A stretch of 9,741 nucleotides of DNA from Cyanothece sp. UBA12306. Its GTDB lineage: Bacteria; Cyanobacteriota; Cyanobacteriia; Cyanobacteriales; Microcystaceae. The position numbers and the translations under genes were made by a program. This document shows, one piece after another, positions 1 through 6,505 of this stretch (its first letter is position 1; each line of letters starts with the position of its first letter). The notes under the pieces are model-generated. The model was not told the DNA's origin. It did no database searches and was given only the letters and a program-made list of their open reading frames with translations. The stretch covers positions 6,284 through 16,024 of the forward strand of contig DLXW01000354.1 in NCBI GenBank assembly GCA_003448685.1, given 5' to 3'.

Positions 1-14
1 GACTTCTGACTTCT
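1..14. repeat. Tandem heptamer GACTTCT x2 (short tandem repeat)
   Basis: Two perfect copies of GACTTCT start at the first base and are followed by GC, so more copies may lie to the left of the window. Short tandem heptamers like this are common between cyanobacterial genes. It ends 85 bp before the SpoIID-domain gene. No coding potential is seen here. Confidence 0.5.
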
Positions 15-99
15 GCTATAACTACTCCAAAGGCTAAAAATCTTGATCTTGCAGCTTAGATTTTGTCCCCTTGTTTAATTGGCTTAACTGACTCTAATC

Positions 100-1245
100 A
101 TGAAAAAGCTTCGTTTTAATCAATTTTTCAACCATTTAGGCCTGTGGACTGTTCCTCTAGTTTCTGTCACTGCCTTTCCTTTCATTTTGGGCTATTGGCA
201 ACCCTCAGAAACTTCACAGAAAGGGCAAGACAAAGATTCTGACTTACCACCCTTAAGTCAAATTCAAACCGCGTCAGTTCCTAAAAATACCCTAAATTCG
301 GCTAAGACAACCCAATTACAAGAACCTCGACTCAAACAGCCTACTCCCGTTACTCCCAAATCAGAAAATTCTAAGCAAGCTGCAAAACCAGAAAAATCGC
401 CAACTAAAAAGGCTGTATCCCCCTCAACTACAAAAACAGTCTCCAAGACTTCCGCAAGGCCTTCTAGACCACCTAAACCGCCTCAGAGAGCATTTTCTCC
501 CCCCCCTGCTGACTATCAACCTCCACCCCTAGAGATTCGCGTTGCCATTCTACGGAATAAACCCAAAACTATTATTGGAGCCTCTGATCAAGCTACTATC
601 CTAGATAGAGATGGCAAGCCTCTCAAAACCTTATCCGGTAACCAAGGATGGTCTGTACAGCCCAACGGTTCATCCCTATCAGTTGGAAATGGTACTTTTC
701 CTGGGGTAATTTGGGTGAAACCCACAGCAGGAAATTTGGTTTATGTGGGCGATCGCTGGTATCGAGGGAAAATTTTGTTGGTTTCCCAAGGAAGTAAGCT
801 TTTAGCCGTTAATTATGTCGATTTGGAGCATTATTTATATAGTGTAGTAGGCAGTGAAATGCACGCCAACGCTCCTACTGAAGCTTTAAAAGCACAAGCG
901 ATCGCCGCCCGTTCCTATGCCTTAGTACACATGATCCGTCCGGCTAGTTCCTGGTTTGACTTAGGAAACACCCAACGTTGGCAAGTCTACAAAGGATTAA
1001 ACAGTGAATATAATACCGGCCATCACGCCGTTCAACAAACCTCAGGACAAATCTTGAGCCATAAAGGAGGAGTGGTAGAATCTTTATACGCTGCTACTGA
1101 TGAAATTGTTGCTCGCGCTCATAGTGGACGAGGAATGAGTCAAACAGGAGCCTATAAATTGGCCAAAAAAGGTTATGATTATCAACAAATTTTAGATTAC
1201 TATTATCCTGGTACGAGTTTAGCCAGATTGGTTTTAAATAATTAA
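100..1245 (+). CDS. SpoIID/LytB domain-containing cell-envelope protein
   Basis: A 381-residue envelope protein. Residues 1-12 are basic and polar, and residues 13-33 form a hydrophobic signal or membrane anchor (LGLWTVPLVSV...). A low-complexity linker rich in Pro, Lys, Ser and Thr spans about 35-145 and could cross or contact the peptidoglycan. The SpoIID/LytB domain fills about 145-375. The family hallmark YLYSVVGSEM (245-254), with the candidate catalytic Glu253, precedes an ALKAQAIAARSYA helix, and the C-terminal GRGMSQTGA (343-351) and YYYPGT (367-372) signatures are present. In Firmicutes SpoIID is a lytic transglycosylase acting on denuded glycan strands. Cyanobacteria do not sporulate, so a general peptidoglycan-remodelling role is inferred. 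The start gives a sensible signal segment although no Shine-Dalgarno is obvious. The NTF2-like gene follows after 14 bp on the same strand, which suggests co-transcription. Confidence 0.88.
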   Translation: MKKLRFNQFFNHLGLWTVPLVSVTAFPFILGYWQPSETSQKGQDKDSDLPPLSQIQTASVPKNTLNSAKTTQLQEPRLKQPTPVTPKSENSKQAAKPEKSPTKKAVSPSTTKTVSKTSARPSRPPKPPQRAFSPPPADYQPPPLEIRVAILRNKPKTIIGASDQATILDRDGKPLKTLSGNQGWSVQPNGSSLSVGNGTFPGVIWVKPTAGNLVYVGDRWYRGKILLVSQGSKLLAVNYVDLEHYLYSVVGSEMHANAPTEALKAQAIAARSYALVHMIRPASSWFDLGNTQRWQVYKGLNSEYNTGHHAVQQTSGQILSHKGGVVESLYAATDEIVARAHSGRGMSQTGAYKLAKKGYDYQQILDYYYPGTSLARLVLNN

Positions 1246-1259
1246 TAATTGATCGTTTA

Positions 1260-1721
1260 ATGGATAGTAAAGCCAAAGAAGTTATTGAGTTAATTTATGG
1301 GGCAATTAATCGTCGAGATATTGACTCAGCGATGGAATGGATAGACGAACAATGTATCTATCAAGATCTTAATTTTCCCCAACCTTTTATAGGAAAAGAA
1401 CAGGTTAAAGAACTTTTTGCAGAAGCAGTCAGAGGAATACCTGATGACCTACAATTTGTGATCGATGATTTTACCACCGAAGATAGTTTAGCCGTCGGTG
1501 TTCTTTGGCATCTTGAATTGAATGGCATAACTTTTCCTAATAGTCGAGGAGTTAGTTTTTATCGCTTATCCGAGAAAACTAATAAATTGGTTTTTGGTCG
1601 AGATTTGGTTGAGTCCCCCATTAAACTAGGTAAAGCAGCCTTCTTTATTATTCGTTTAGTAATGCCTTTAATTAGACTAAGATTACAAAATCAAGAAATT
1701 AGCCCTAAAGAGCTAAATTAA
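1260..1721 (+). CDS. NTF2-like / SnoaL-like superfamily protein
   Basis: A 153-residue protein with the general build of the nuclear transport factor 2-like fold. An N-terminal helix region (KEVIELIYGAINRRDIDSAM, residues 6-25) is followed by the typical 'IDEQCIYQDLNFPQPFIGKEQV' type strand-turn (about 28-49), then by alternating strands up to about 117. The cone-shaped NTF2 fold can be enzymatic (SnoaL, ketosteroid isomerase) or only ligand- or protein-binding, and no catalytic set can be assigned here. Residues 121-141 form an unusual amphipathic-to-hydrophobic tail (LGKAAFFIIRLVMPLIRLR) with basic residues, which could touch a membrane. The ATG lies 14 bp after the SpoIID-domain gene, so the two are probably co-transcribed. 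A hairpin downstream ends the unit. The fold is fairly sure; the function is unknown. Confidence 0.75.
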   Translation: MDSKAKEVIELIYGAINRRDIDSAMEWIDEQCIYQDLNFPQPFIGKEQVKELFAEAVRGIPDDLQFVIDDFTTEDSLAVGVLWHLELNGITFPNSRGVSFYRLSEKTNKLVFGRDLVESPIKLGKAAFFIIRLVMPLIRLRLQNQEISPKELN

Positions 1722-1746
1722 AAAAAATAATCTCTCCGAAGAGAGA
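1722..1746 (-). terminator. Rho-independent terminator between convergent genes
   Basis: A perfect 6-bp stem TCTCTC/GAGAGA (1731-1736 and 1741-1746) closes a CGAA tetraloop. Read on the - strand, the hairpin is followed directly by a run of T with one A (TTATTTTTTTT), the classic order for ending the prenyl-synthase transcript, whose stop codon is at 1783-1785. On the + strand a T7 run occurs only about 12 bases after the stem, so it may also help to stop the NTF2-like transcript, less efficiently. Confidence 0.72.
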
Positions 1747-1782
1747 CTTAAAATTAACTTTTTTTGTCAATTTTAGATTAAC

Positions 1783-2595
1783 TTAGCGGGTTACTTGCTG
1801 AACTAATGCAATAACATCACTACGACTAAGTTTTTCTTTTCCTAAAGCCATCACTTCTAAAGTTCCATAGGCTAAAGCCAAGGGAATTTTGCAAAAATCT
1901 AAAGCCGGGCCTGGAGGCAAAGACTTGGTATAATAATCTGCTAATTTGAGGTTACGGCGAGCATATTGATGAACATCTTGCTCTTGCCATCCTTGGGGTA
2001 AGAAATTAACCCCACGGCGTAAATCTTCACGATGATTACGCACAATATTCACCGCTTGTAATCCACGACCAAAACCAATAGCATAAGTTCGGTTAGTTTG
2101 GGTTCCATCGTACCAAGCCCATAGATCCGAGAGAAGTAAGCCCACAGCCCCCGCTACACTAAAAGTATATTGATCTAAATGAGTTTCTGTGCGAATAGTC
2201 CAATTATTTTCAGACCAGTAGGCCATGCGATATGCCATCGCTGCTGTGGCATCCCAGATACGGGGAGCAATACTATCAGGTGCTAGTAAAGCCCATTCTC
2301 CCACCCGCAAGGTTACATCAGGTAAACAAGCATTATAGGGCATTAATCCCGCTGAAAAATCATCTACCCTAGCATTTTCACTTCCCGCCTGGAGATTAAG
2401 ACTCATACGACGTAAGAGTTGGGCTTTGGTAAAGTTGTCTAAGTCAGGGTGATCTTCCACTTCATCGATCGCCCGCATACACAGATAAGCAGAAGCCACA
2501 GCCTCTTGTAACCTATCAGGTAGACGGCTAATGGGAATGTAAAACGTTCGACTGGTTTCTTTGAGAATCTTTAGGGCATTATTACGTAAATTCAT
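1783..2595 (-). CDS. Squalene/phytoene synthase family protein (paralog with altered second Asp motif)
   Basis: A 270-residue all-helical head-to-head prenyl synthase fold. Family marks are SRTFY (15-19), the first Asp-rich motif DEVED (44-48), YTFSVAGAVG (143-152) and the second motif region NIVRNHRED (183-191) followed by LRRGVNFLPQGW. These enzymes join two prenyl diphosphates (GGPP to phytoene, FPP to squalene) using Mg2+ held by the two Asp motifs. Here the second motif has Asn187 where CrtB, CrtM and squalene synthase usually have Asp (RDxxED); Asn183, Glu190 and Asp191 are kept. The protein is also shorter than usual CrtB (about 300 residues or more), so neither CrtB nor squalene synthase is assigned. 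The ATG has a strong Shine-Dalgarno TGAGGAG at 2604-2610. Another ATG, at 2599-2597 on the - strand, opens only a five-codon out-of-frame peptide. The terminator at 1722-1746 follows the gene. Confidence 0.85.
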   Translation of the reverse strand: MNLRNNALKILKETSRTFYIPISRLPDRLQEAVASAYLCMRAIDEVEDHPDLDNFTKAQLLRRMSLNLQAGSENARVDDFSAGLMPYNACLPDVTLRVGEWALLAPDSIAPRIWDATAAMAYRMAYWSENNWTIRTETHLDQYTFSVAGAVGLLLSDLWAWYDGTQTNRTYAIGFGRGLQAVNIVRNHREDLRRGVNFLPQGWQEQDVHQYARRNLKLADYYTKSLPPGPALDFCKIPLALAYGTLEVMALGKEKLSRSDVIALVQQVTR

Positions 2596-2894
2596 TCATT
2601 TAACTCCTCACGCCAATTTATGCAATAGCATACACATACTTATTTGTCAGATACCACTAAACCATTATGAAGTTCCTGACGGAGGTCAATTTTCGGATTT
2701 ATCATATTAGATAGAAGCAAAATAAGCTTTGGATAAAAGATGCTGTCTATTGTATTACGGTTAAGAAAAATTTGCCTAAGCTCTAAGTTTTTGGCTGATT
2801 AGTCCCCTATGGTCAACAGATAGGCGATCGCTGGCCTTTGAGTCAATCAACAGTCAACAAACTTTAGAAAATTTAATTCTCACTCAGCATAGCA
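2596..2894. other. Intergenic region between divergent genes
   Basis: This 299-bp gap separates the - strand prenyl synthase from the + strand ion channel, so it must hold both promoters. Visible items are the Shine-Dalgarno for the - strand gene (2604-2610) and a HIP1 octamer GCGATCGC (2824-2831). Short ATG-started frames on the + strand at about 2667, 2739 and 2809 end within 21 codons, and none encodes a signal peptide that could be spliced by frameshift to the channel. I could not place a convincing -35/-10 pair. Confidence 0.5.
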
Positions 2895-3881
2895 ATGGAT
2901 CTCACCCAAGACAAGACCAATAATTGGGTCATTCCCCGTCAACGAACTATCCCTAGACCGAATCAAGATCAAGGACCCACTGAGATTTTAGTCGGAATCT
3001 ACACCCTTGATGTTGCCAAAATTCATGAGGTCGAGCAAAGTGTTAACTTAGATTTTTATTTGGGTTTACAATGGCATGACCCTCGACTAGCTCAATTAAT
3101 TGATGATCGCCATCTACCGTCTTGTCAACAACAACTAGATCAAGTTTGGCATCCCAATATTCATATTATTAATCAGCGTCACTTAACCAAAGAATTTAAG
3201 GAAATAGTAGAAATTAATGCTGAGGGAATGGTGACTTATAGACAGCGGTTTCATGGAGAATTTACCGCTAATCTTGATTTAAGGAGGTTTCCCTTTGATG
3301 ATCAAGTTCTTAAACTTGAACTGATGTCTTTTTCCTATTCTCCTGAAGAAATTACTTTTATTCCAGGAGAAAACCTCAATGGGATCTCGGAGGAAGTATC
3401 TTTGGTTAATTGGTCAATAGAAGGTATTACTACCAAAAATCACTCCCAATATATTAAGCCAGAACAGCGATATTATGCCCGTTTTGATTATGGCATTCAG
3501 GTCAAAAGGTATTCAAGTTTTTATGCTTGGCGTGTGTTATTTCCTGTGGCTTTAATTGTGTTAATGTCCGATCTGGTATTTTGGCTAGATCCTTCTCAGG
3601 TTATCCCTCAAATTACTTTAGCAACAGCAACCATGGTTAGTTTAATTACTTATCAATTTGTCTTGCGCCAAGAATTACCACGGATGGATTATTTAACCGC
3701 AGAAGATAAGGTTATTGTGGGAGCAATGTTATTAGTTTTCTTAGCTTTAGTTGAGTCAGTTACTAGTATTAATTTAGTTTCTGGCGGTCATCCTTTATTA
3801 GCTTTACAACTTGATGAAATGTTACGCTGGTTTGTTCCTATATCCTTTTTTGGATTGGCTGCTTTTGCTTTTTGGGTATAG
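2895..3881 (+). CDS. Prokaryotic pentameric ligand-gated ion channel (Cys-loop receptor homolog)
   Basis: A 328-residue pLGIC subunit; such proteins form homopentameric channels gated by a ligand. The N-terminal ligand-binding domain (about 28-205) shows WHDPRL (60-65, the family WxDxRL) and FPFDDQ (132-137, the signature of the beta6-beta7 loop). The loop lacks the disulfide cysteines, as in other bacterial members; only Cys77 is present. Four membrane segments follow: M1 about 209-230, pore-lining M2 about 238-257, M3 about 273-293 and M4 about 311-327, with a short M3-M4 loop as in GLIC. Aligning M2 by eye with GLIC gives no gap: Thr241 matches the 2' Thr, but Ile237 replaces the selectivity Glu222, Leu250 replaces the His235 involved in proton gating, and Arg258 replaces Glu243. 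Ion selectivity and ligand are therefore unknown. There is no signal peptide: an in-frame TAA at 2874-2876 blocks any upstream extension. The restriction gene starts 55 bp downstream on the same strand. Confidence 0.9.
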   Translation: MDLTQDKTNNWVIPRQRTIPRPNQDQGPTEILVGIYTLDVAKIHEVEQSVNLDFYLGLQWHDPRLAQLIDDRHLPSCQQQLDQVWHPNIHIINQRHLTKEFKEIVEINAEGMVTYRQRFHGEFTANLDLRRFPFDDQVLKLELMSFSYSPEEITFIPGENLNGISEEVSLVNWSIEGITTKNHSQYIKPEQRYYARFDYGIQVKRYSSFYAWRVLFPVALIVLMSDLVFWLDPSQVIPQITLATATMVSLITYQFVLRQELPRMDYLTAEDKVIVGAMLLVFLALVESVTSINLVSGGHPLLALQLDEMLRWFVPISFFGLAAFAFWV

Positions 3882-3936
3882 TAGATTTCAACGGATTTGC
3901 TCCCGATAAAAGTTTTTTTCCTTTATTTAACTCACA

Positions 3937-4647
3937 ATGATGAACATTAATCAATTTGAGCATTTACTTGTATCAGAGTTACAAGATATTATAGAAAATA
4001 TTATTAATGATCATCAATATTTAAGTATATCAGCCAAAACAAGAGTGGGGTCTGAAATTAGTGCATGGTTGGAAGAAAAGTTTGTTGAATATACTCAAGA
4101 ACATCAATATTTCCAAGACTCAGAAGCTTGTCCTAAAGGAAAAACTAAAAATCCTTGGGATGCCAGAACATTTTTTAGTATTGATTCTATTCAAGAAGAA
4201 ATATGGATTGATTTTAAAGCTATTAAAATTGAGCAACTCGATAGTAATCCAGATATTGGAACACCTAATAAGATCATTGAATTTATTCTTAGTGGAAATT
4301 TTTACTTGATTTATATCTATGTTTATTATTCTTCTTTAGACTCAGGATTAAAATTTGAGAAAATTGATAATTTATCTTGCAAAGTGTACTTACTCAAAGA
4401 TATTAGCTCTACAGTAAGAAGAAATCCTAAAAATCAACTTCAAGTCAATATTTCTGCCTCCATCGAATATCGAACACGACGGGATTTTATTGCTTTGCTA
4501 ACTCAGAAACTTGAAGAAAGTTATAAACGACAAATAGAAAAATCACAAAAAGAGCTTGAGTTATTAGAAACCAAGAAAATTTCACTAATGAATGCCAATA
4601 AAGAATCTGAATCTAAACTACGCTCTAAATTAGAAAGATTGGATTGA
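3937..4647 (+). CDS. Probable type II restriction endonuclease (PD-(D/E)XK-like)
   Basis: A 236-residue soluble protein, not recognised as a named enzyme. The case rests on a candidate nuclease core and on its partner, the adjacent adenine-N6 methyltransferase. Residues 71-94 contain NPWDAR (Asp75) and, 17 residues on, IWIDFKA with Asp92-x-Lys94, fitting the PD...(D/E)XK pattern. The spacing is close to that of EcoRV (Asp74, Asp90, Lys92; 245 residues); this is a comparison of residue spacing, not a homology claim. A Glu in 40-47 could fill the role of EcoRV Glu45. Residues 116-133 are a hydrophobic beta-rich stretch, and residues 189-236 form a charged coiled coil rich in Lys and Glu, unusual for a small type II enzyme. 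Two ATG codons stand in tandem (3937, 3940) without a clear Shine-Dalgarno. The end overlaps the convergent methyltransferase by 18 bp. Composition is very AT-rich. Confidence 0.62.
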   Translation: MMNINQFEHLLVSELQDIIENIINDHQYLSISAKTRVGSEISAWLEEKFVEYTQEHQYFQDSEACPKGKTKNPWDARTFFSIDSIQEEIWIDFKAIKIEQLDSNPDIGTPNKIIEFILSGNFYLIYIYVYYSSLDSGLKFEKIDNLSCKVYLLKDISSTVRRNPKNQLQVNISASIEYRTRRDFIALLTQKLEESYKRQIEKSQKELELLETKKISLMNANKESESKLRSKLERLD

Positions 4648-6369
4648 TTTTTGTATAAATAATATGTCCTCTGCATCTATTTTATAATAATTATAGACTA
4701 ATTTATTAACTATTCCTAATAGATTGATTAGGTTAATTATCTTTTTAGAATAAAAATTCTCAGTTACAATAGCAAGTTGAGATATTAAATCATTTGATAC
4801 AGGAATTGGGATAGAGTATAAATCCGATATTTTTATTTGAGGCTGTTTGCCTTTGCTATATCTAATAATTTGTGTTTTTTGGCAAAAGAAAGTTATTAAT
4901 TCAGAATTTAAGTATGCACAAAGAAACTTTAAAAATTGACGTGATCGCTCAGAATCATCACGCAAGGTAAAAACATATAGACTATTATTAGCAGCACTTG
5001 GTTTTTGATCATAAGTTGCTATAAGGCTTTTTGCTGATTGTCTAATATAAATTTTGGGATAATCATAAATAATTTTTTCCCCCAATCCAATTCTTTTTTT
5101 ATTTTTAATTCCTTGCCTCATTAATTCTTGTTTTAAAGTGTCATTAATTTTATCTTGAAGCTTCTTATCATAATAAAAAAATCCAGTAGATTCTAAGGCT
5201 CCAAATTTCTCTTTTAAACTTTTAGAGCCTCGATAATATGGATAGACACTAACCAATTTATTTAAGTCAGCTTTGTCAAAAACAAATTGCTCTTCCATAT
5301 TAAGTAACATTGCACAAGTACGCAGATTTTTTTGAGGATATAATTCTTTTAATTTGCTGTTATTTTGAGTAATAATATGACTAATGATTCTGTCTGATTT
5401 TTCGCAATTGAACATCCTAAATTTATATTCATCATCATCTTTATACCAATCAAATTGATTATAAATTCGTATTTCTTTAGAATCTATATTAGTTACTTTA
5501 ACTAAACTCTTGAAAGAGAGAGAAGGTTTTTTTGTTAGTTGTATAATTAATTGCCCGCTTGCTACCTCAAAATTTTTTATGTTATAAATTATTGAATTAA
5601 TTTGAGTATTTTCGAGTAAATACTTTCGAGTATATTTATAAGCTGTTTCAAAAAAAGACATATCTATAATAAAACTCAAGCATCCATCGTATTTTAAAAA
5701 TTCTATTGAATGCTCTAAAAATAACATAACATAATTAATTTTTCCATTCTTAACATAATCAGGAAATTGAGAATACTGATGTAAATAATATTCTCTTTGG
5801 GATTCACTCTTTTTCTGAGATCTTCTTCCATATAGAGTTATATAAGGAGGATTCCCAATAACATAATCTATCTTCCCATACAGCTTAGATAATTGGGCTG
5901 TCTGTCGAGCATTTTGTTGACAATTACTTTTATAAGTGAAGTCATGAACAAATCCATTATATTTTCCTTGATACTGTTTAGAAAATAAATAATTATAGAG
6001 TCTATTAATGTTTTCCTTAGTTTGATATATCATTTCAGGATCAATATCTATGAAAAACAAATTATTTGCAATAAAGTCACTGAGATAGTCATGATTCGGA
6101 TTCATCTTATAAATTTTGAAAAGCAATTTTAAGATAAAAATTCCATGACCACAAGATGGTTCTAAAATTTTCTTAGAAAAAATTGTTTCATTAAAATTAA
6201 TTACATTCATGACCTGATCAACTGTATATAAACAATTAGTAAAAAAAATGCCAGATTTTTTTCTTTTGTTCTGATGTGTCTGAGTTTCATAATTAATTTG
6301 ACAAGCAATAAATTGGTTAAATAATTTATTATTAGTATCGTCTTGAGATGGTAGATTTTGTGGCTGCAT
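4630..6369 (-). CDS. Eco57I/TaqI-type adenine-N6 DNA methyltransferase
   Basis: A 579-residue gamma-class adenine methyltransferase. Residue numbers here count from a TTG at 6390, seven codons upstream. Motif X/I region: GIFFTN (47-52) then EPSCGHG (77-83), which binds S-adenosylmethionine. The acidic DIDPEM (115-120) is motif II-like. The catalytic motif IV is NPPY (180-183), the amino-methylating signature for N6-adenine. The C-terminal half (about 380-530) resembles a TaqI-type target-recognition domain, with ...YIRQSAKSLIATYD and an LNSELITFF...KGKQPQIKISDLYSIPIP-like stretch. It would protect host DNA at the site cut by the convergent endonuclease. It is too small for a combined restriction-methylation enzyme, and no nuclease motif is seen in it. 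I prefer the ATG at 6369 over the TTG at 6390, which would leave only a 12-nt leader after the predicted promoter. Neither has a clear Shine-Dalgarno. The recognition sequence cannot be read from the protein. Base composition is strongly AT-rich. Confidence 0.88.
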   Translation of the reverse strand: MQPQNLPSQDDTNNKLFNQFIACQINYETQTHQNKRKKSGIFFTNCLYTVDQVMNVINFNETIFSKKILEPSCGHGIFILKLLFKIYKMNPNHDYLSDFIANNLFFIDIDPEMIYQTKENINRLYNYLFSKQYQGKYNGFVHDFTYKSNCQQNARQTAQLSKLYGKIDYVIGNPPYITLYGRRSQKKSESQREYYLHQYSQFPDYVKNGKINYVMLFLEHSIEFLKYDGCLSFIIDMSFFETAYKYTRKYLLENTQINSIIYNIKNFEVASGQLIIQLTKKPSLSFKSLVKVTNIDSKEIRIYNQFDWYKDDDEYKFRMFNCEKSDRIISHIITQNNSKLKELYPQKNLRTCAMLLNMEEQFVFDKADLNKLVSVYPYYRGSKSLKEKFGALESTGFFYYDKKLQDKINDTLKQELMRQGIKNKKRIGLGEKIIYDYPKIYIRQSAKSLIATYDQKPSAANNSLYVFTLRDDSERSRQFLKFLCAYLNSELITFFCQKTQIIRYSKGKQPQIKISDLYSIPIPVSNDLISQLAIVTENFYSKKIINLINLLGIVNKLVYNYYKIDAEDILFIQKSIQSF

Positions 6370-6404
6370 ATTCTGATACTTAAAAATCAAATGATTAGCT
6401 TAAG

Positions 6405-6427
6405 TCACAATTTTATCCTTATTGTGA
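6405..6427. promoter_or_regulatory. Inverted repeat TCACAAT-N9-ATTGTGA over the methyltransferase -10 box
   Basis: Perfect 7-bp arms (6405-6411 and 6421-6427) flank a 9-bp AT-rich spacer. The repeat covers the predicted -10 element and most of the spacer of the methyltransferase promoter, the place where a dimeric repressor would block RNA polymerase. The arm order is the reverse of a CRP site (TGTGA...TCACA). A weak RNA hairpin is the alternative reading. Function is inferred from position only. Confidence 0.4.
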
Positions 6428-6438
6428 ATTAAAATCAA
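6410..6438 (-). promoter_or_regulatory. Sigma70-like promoter of the DNA methyltransferase gene
   Basis: On the - strand, -35 TTGATT (6433-6438) is separated by exactly 17 bp from -10 TAAAAT (6410-6415), 4/6 and 5/6 matches to consensus. Transcription would start near 6403, leaving about 33 nt before the ATG at 6369. The inverted repeat at 6405-6427 overlaps it. The potassium-channel gene lies just upstream on the same strand, so read-through is also possible. Confidence 0.5.
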
Positions 6439-6505
6439 CAATACATCAAAATAATTAGGAATTGATCCTGATGCAATATCTTGATAAGAATTAACTATTA
6501 ATCTA

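Noticed and set aside
264..446. Short frames opposite the SpoIID-domain gene (264-446, 1094-1276)
   Set aside because: They lie antisense to a well-supported gene; the first merely mirrors its low-complexity linker.
2660..2894. A missing signal peptide for the ligand-gated channel encoded upstream in another frame
   Set aside because: The ATG-started frames at about 2667, 2739 and 2809 stop within 21 codons and lack a hydrophobic core.
4061..4309. 82-codon + strand frame within the endonuclease gene
   Set aside because: Out-of-frame overlap in AT-rich DNA, with Leu/Ile/Lys-rich composition and no start signal.
4630..6390. PglX-type methyltransferase of a BREX or DISARM defence island, or a type IIG fused enzyme
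   Set aside because: At about 580 residues it is too short, has no nuclease domain, and no BREX or DISARM partner genes are present; the adjacent candidate nuclease fits a type II pair.
6405..6427. CRP-type (SyCRP1) binding site
   Set aside because: The half-sites are in the opposite order (TCACA...TGTGA) and the spacing does not fit TGTGA-N6-TCACA.
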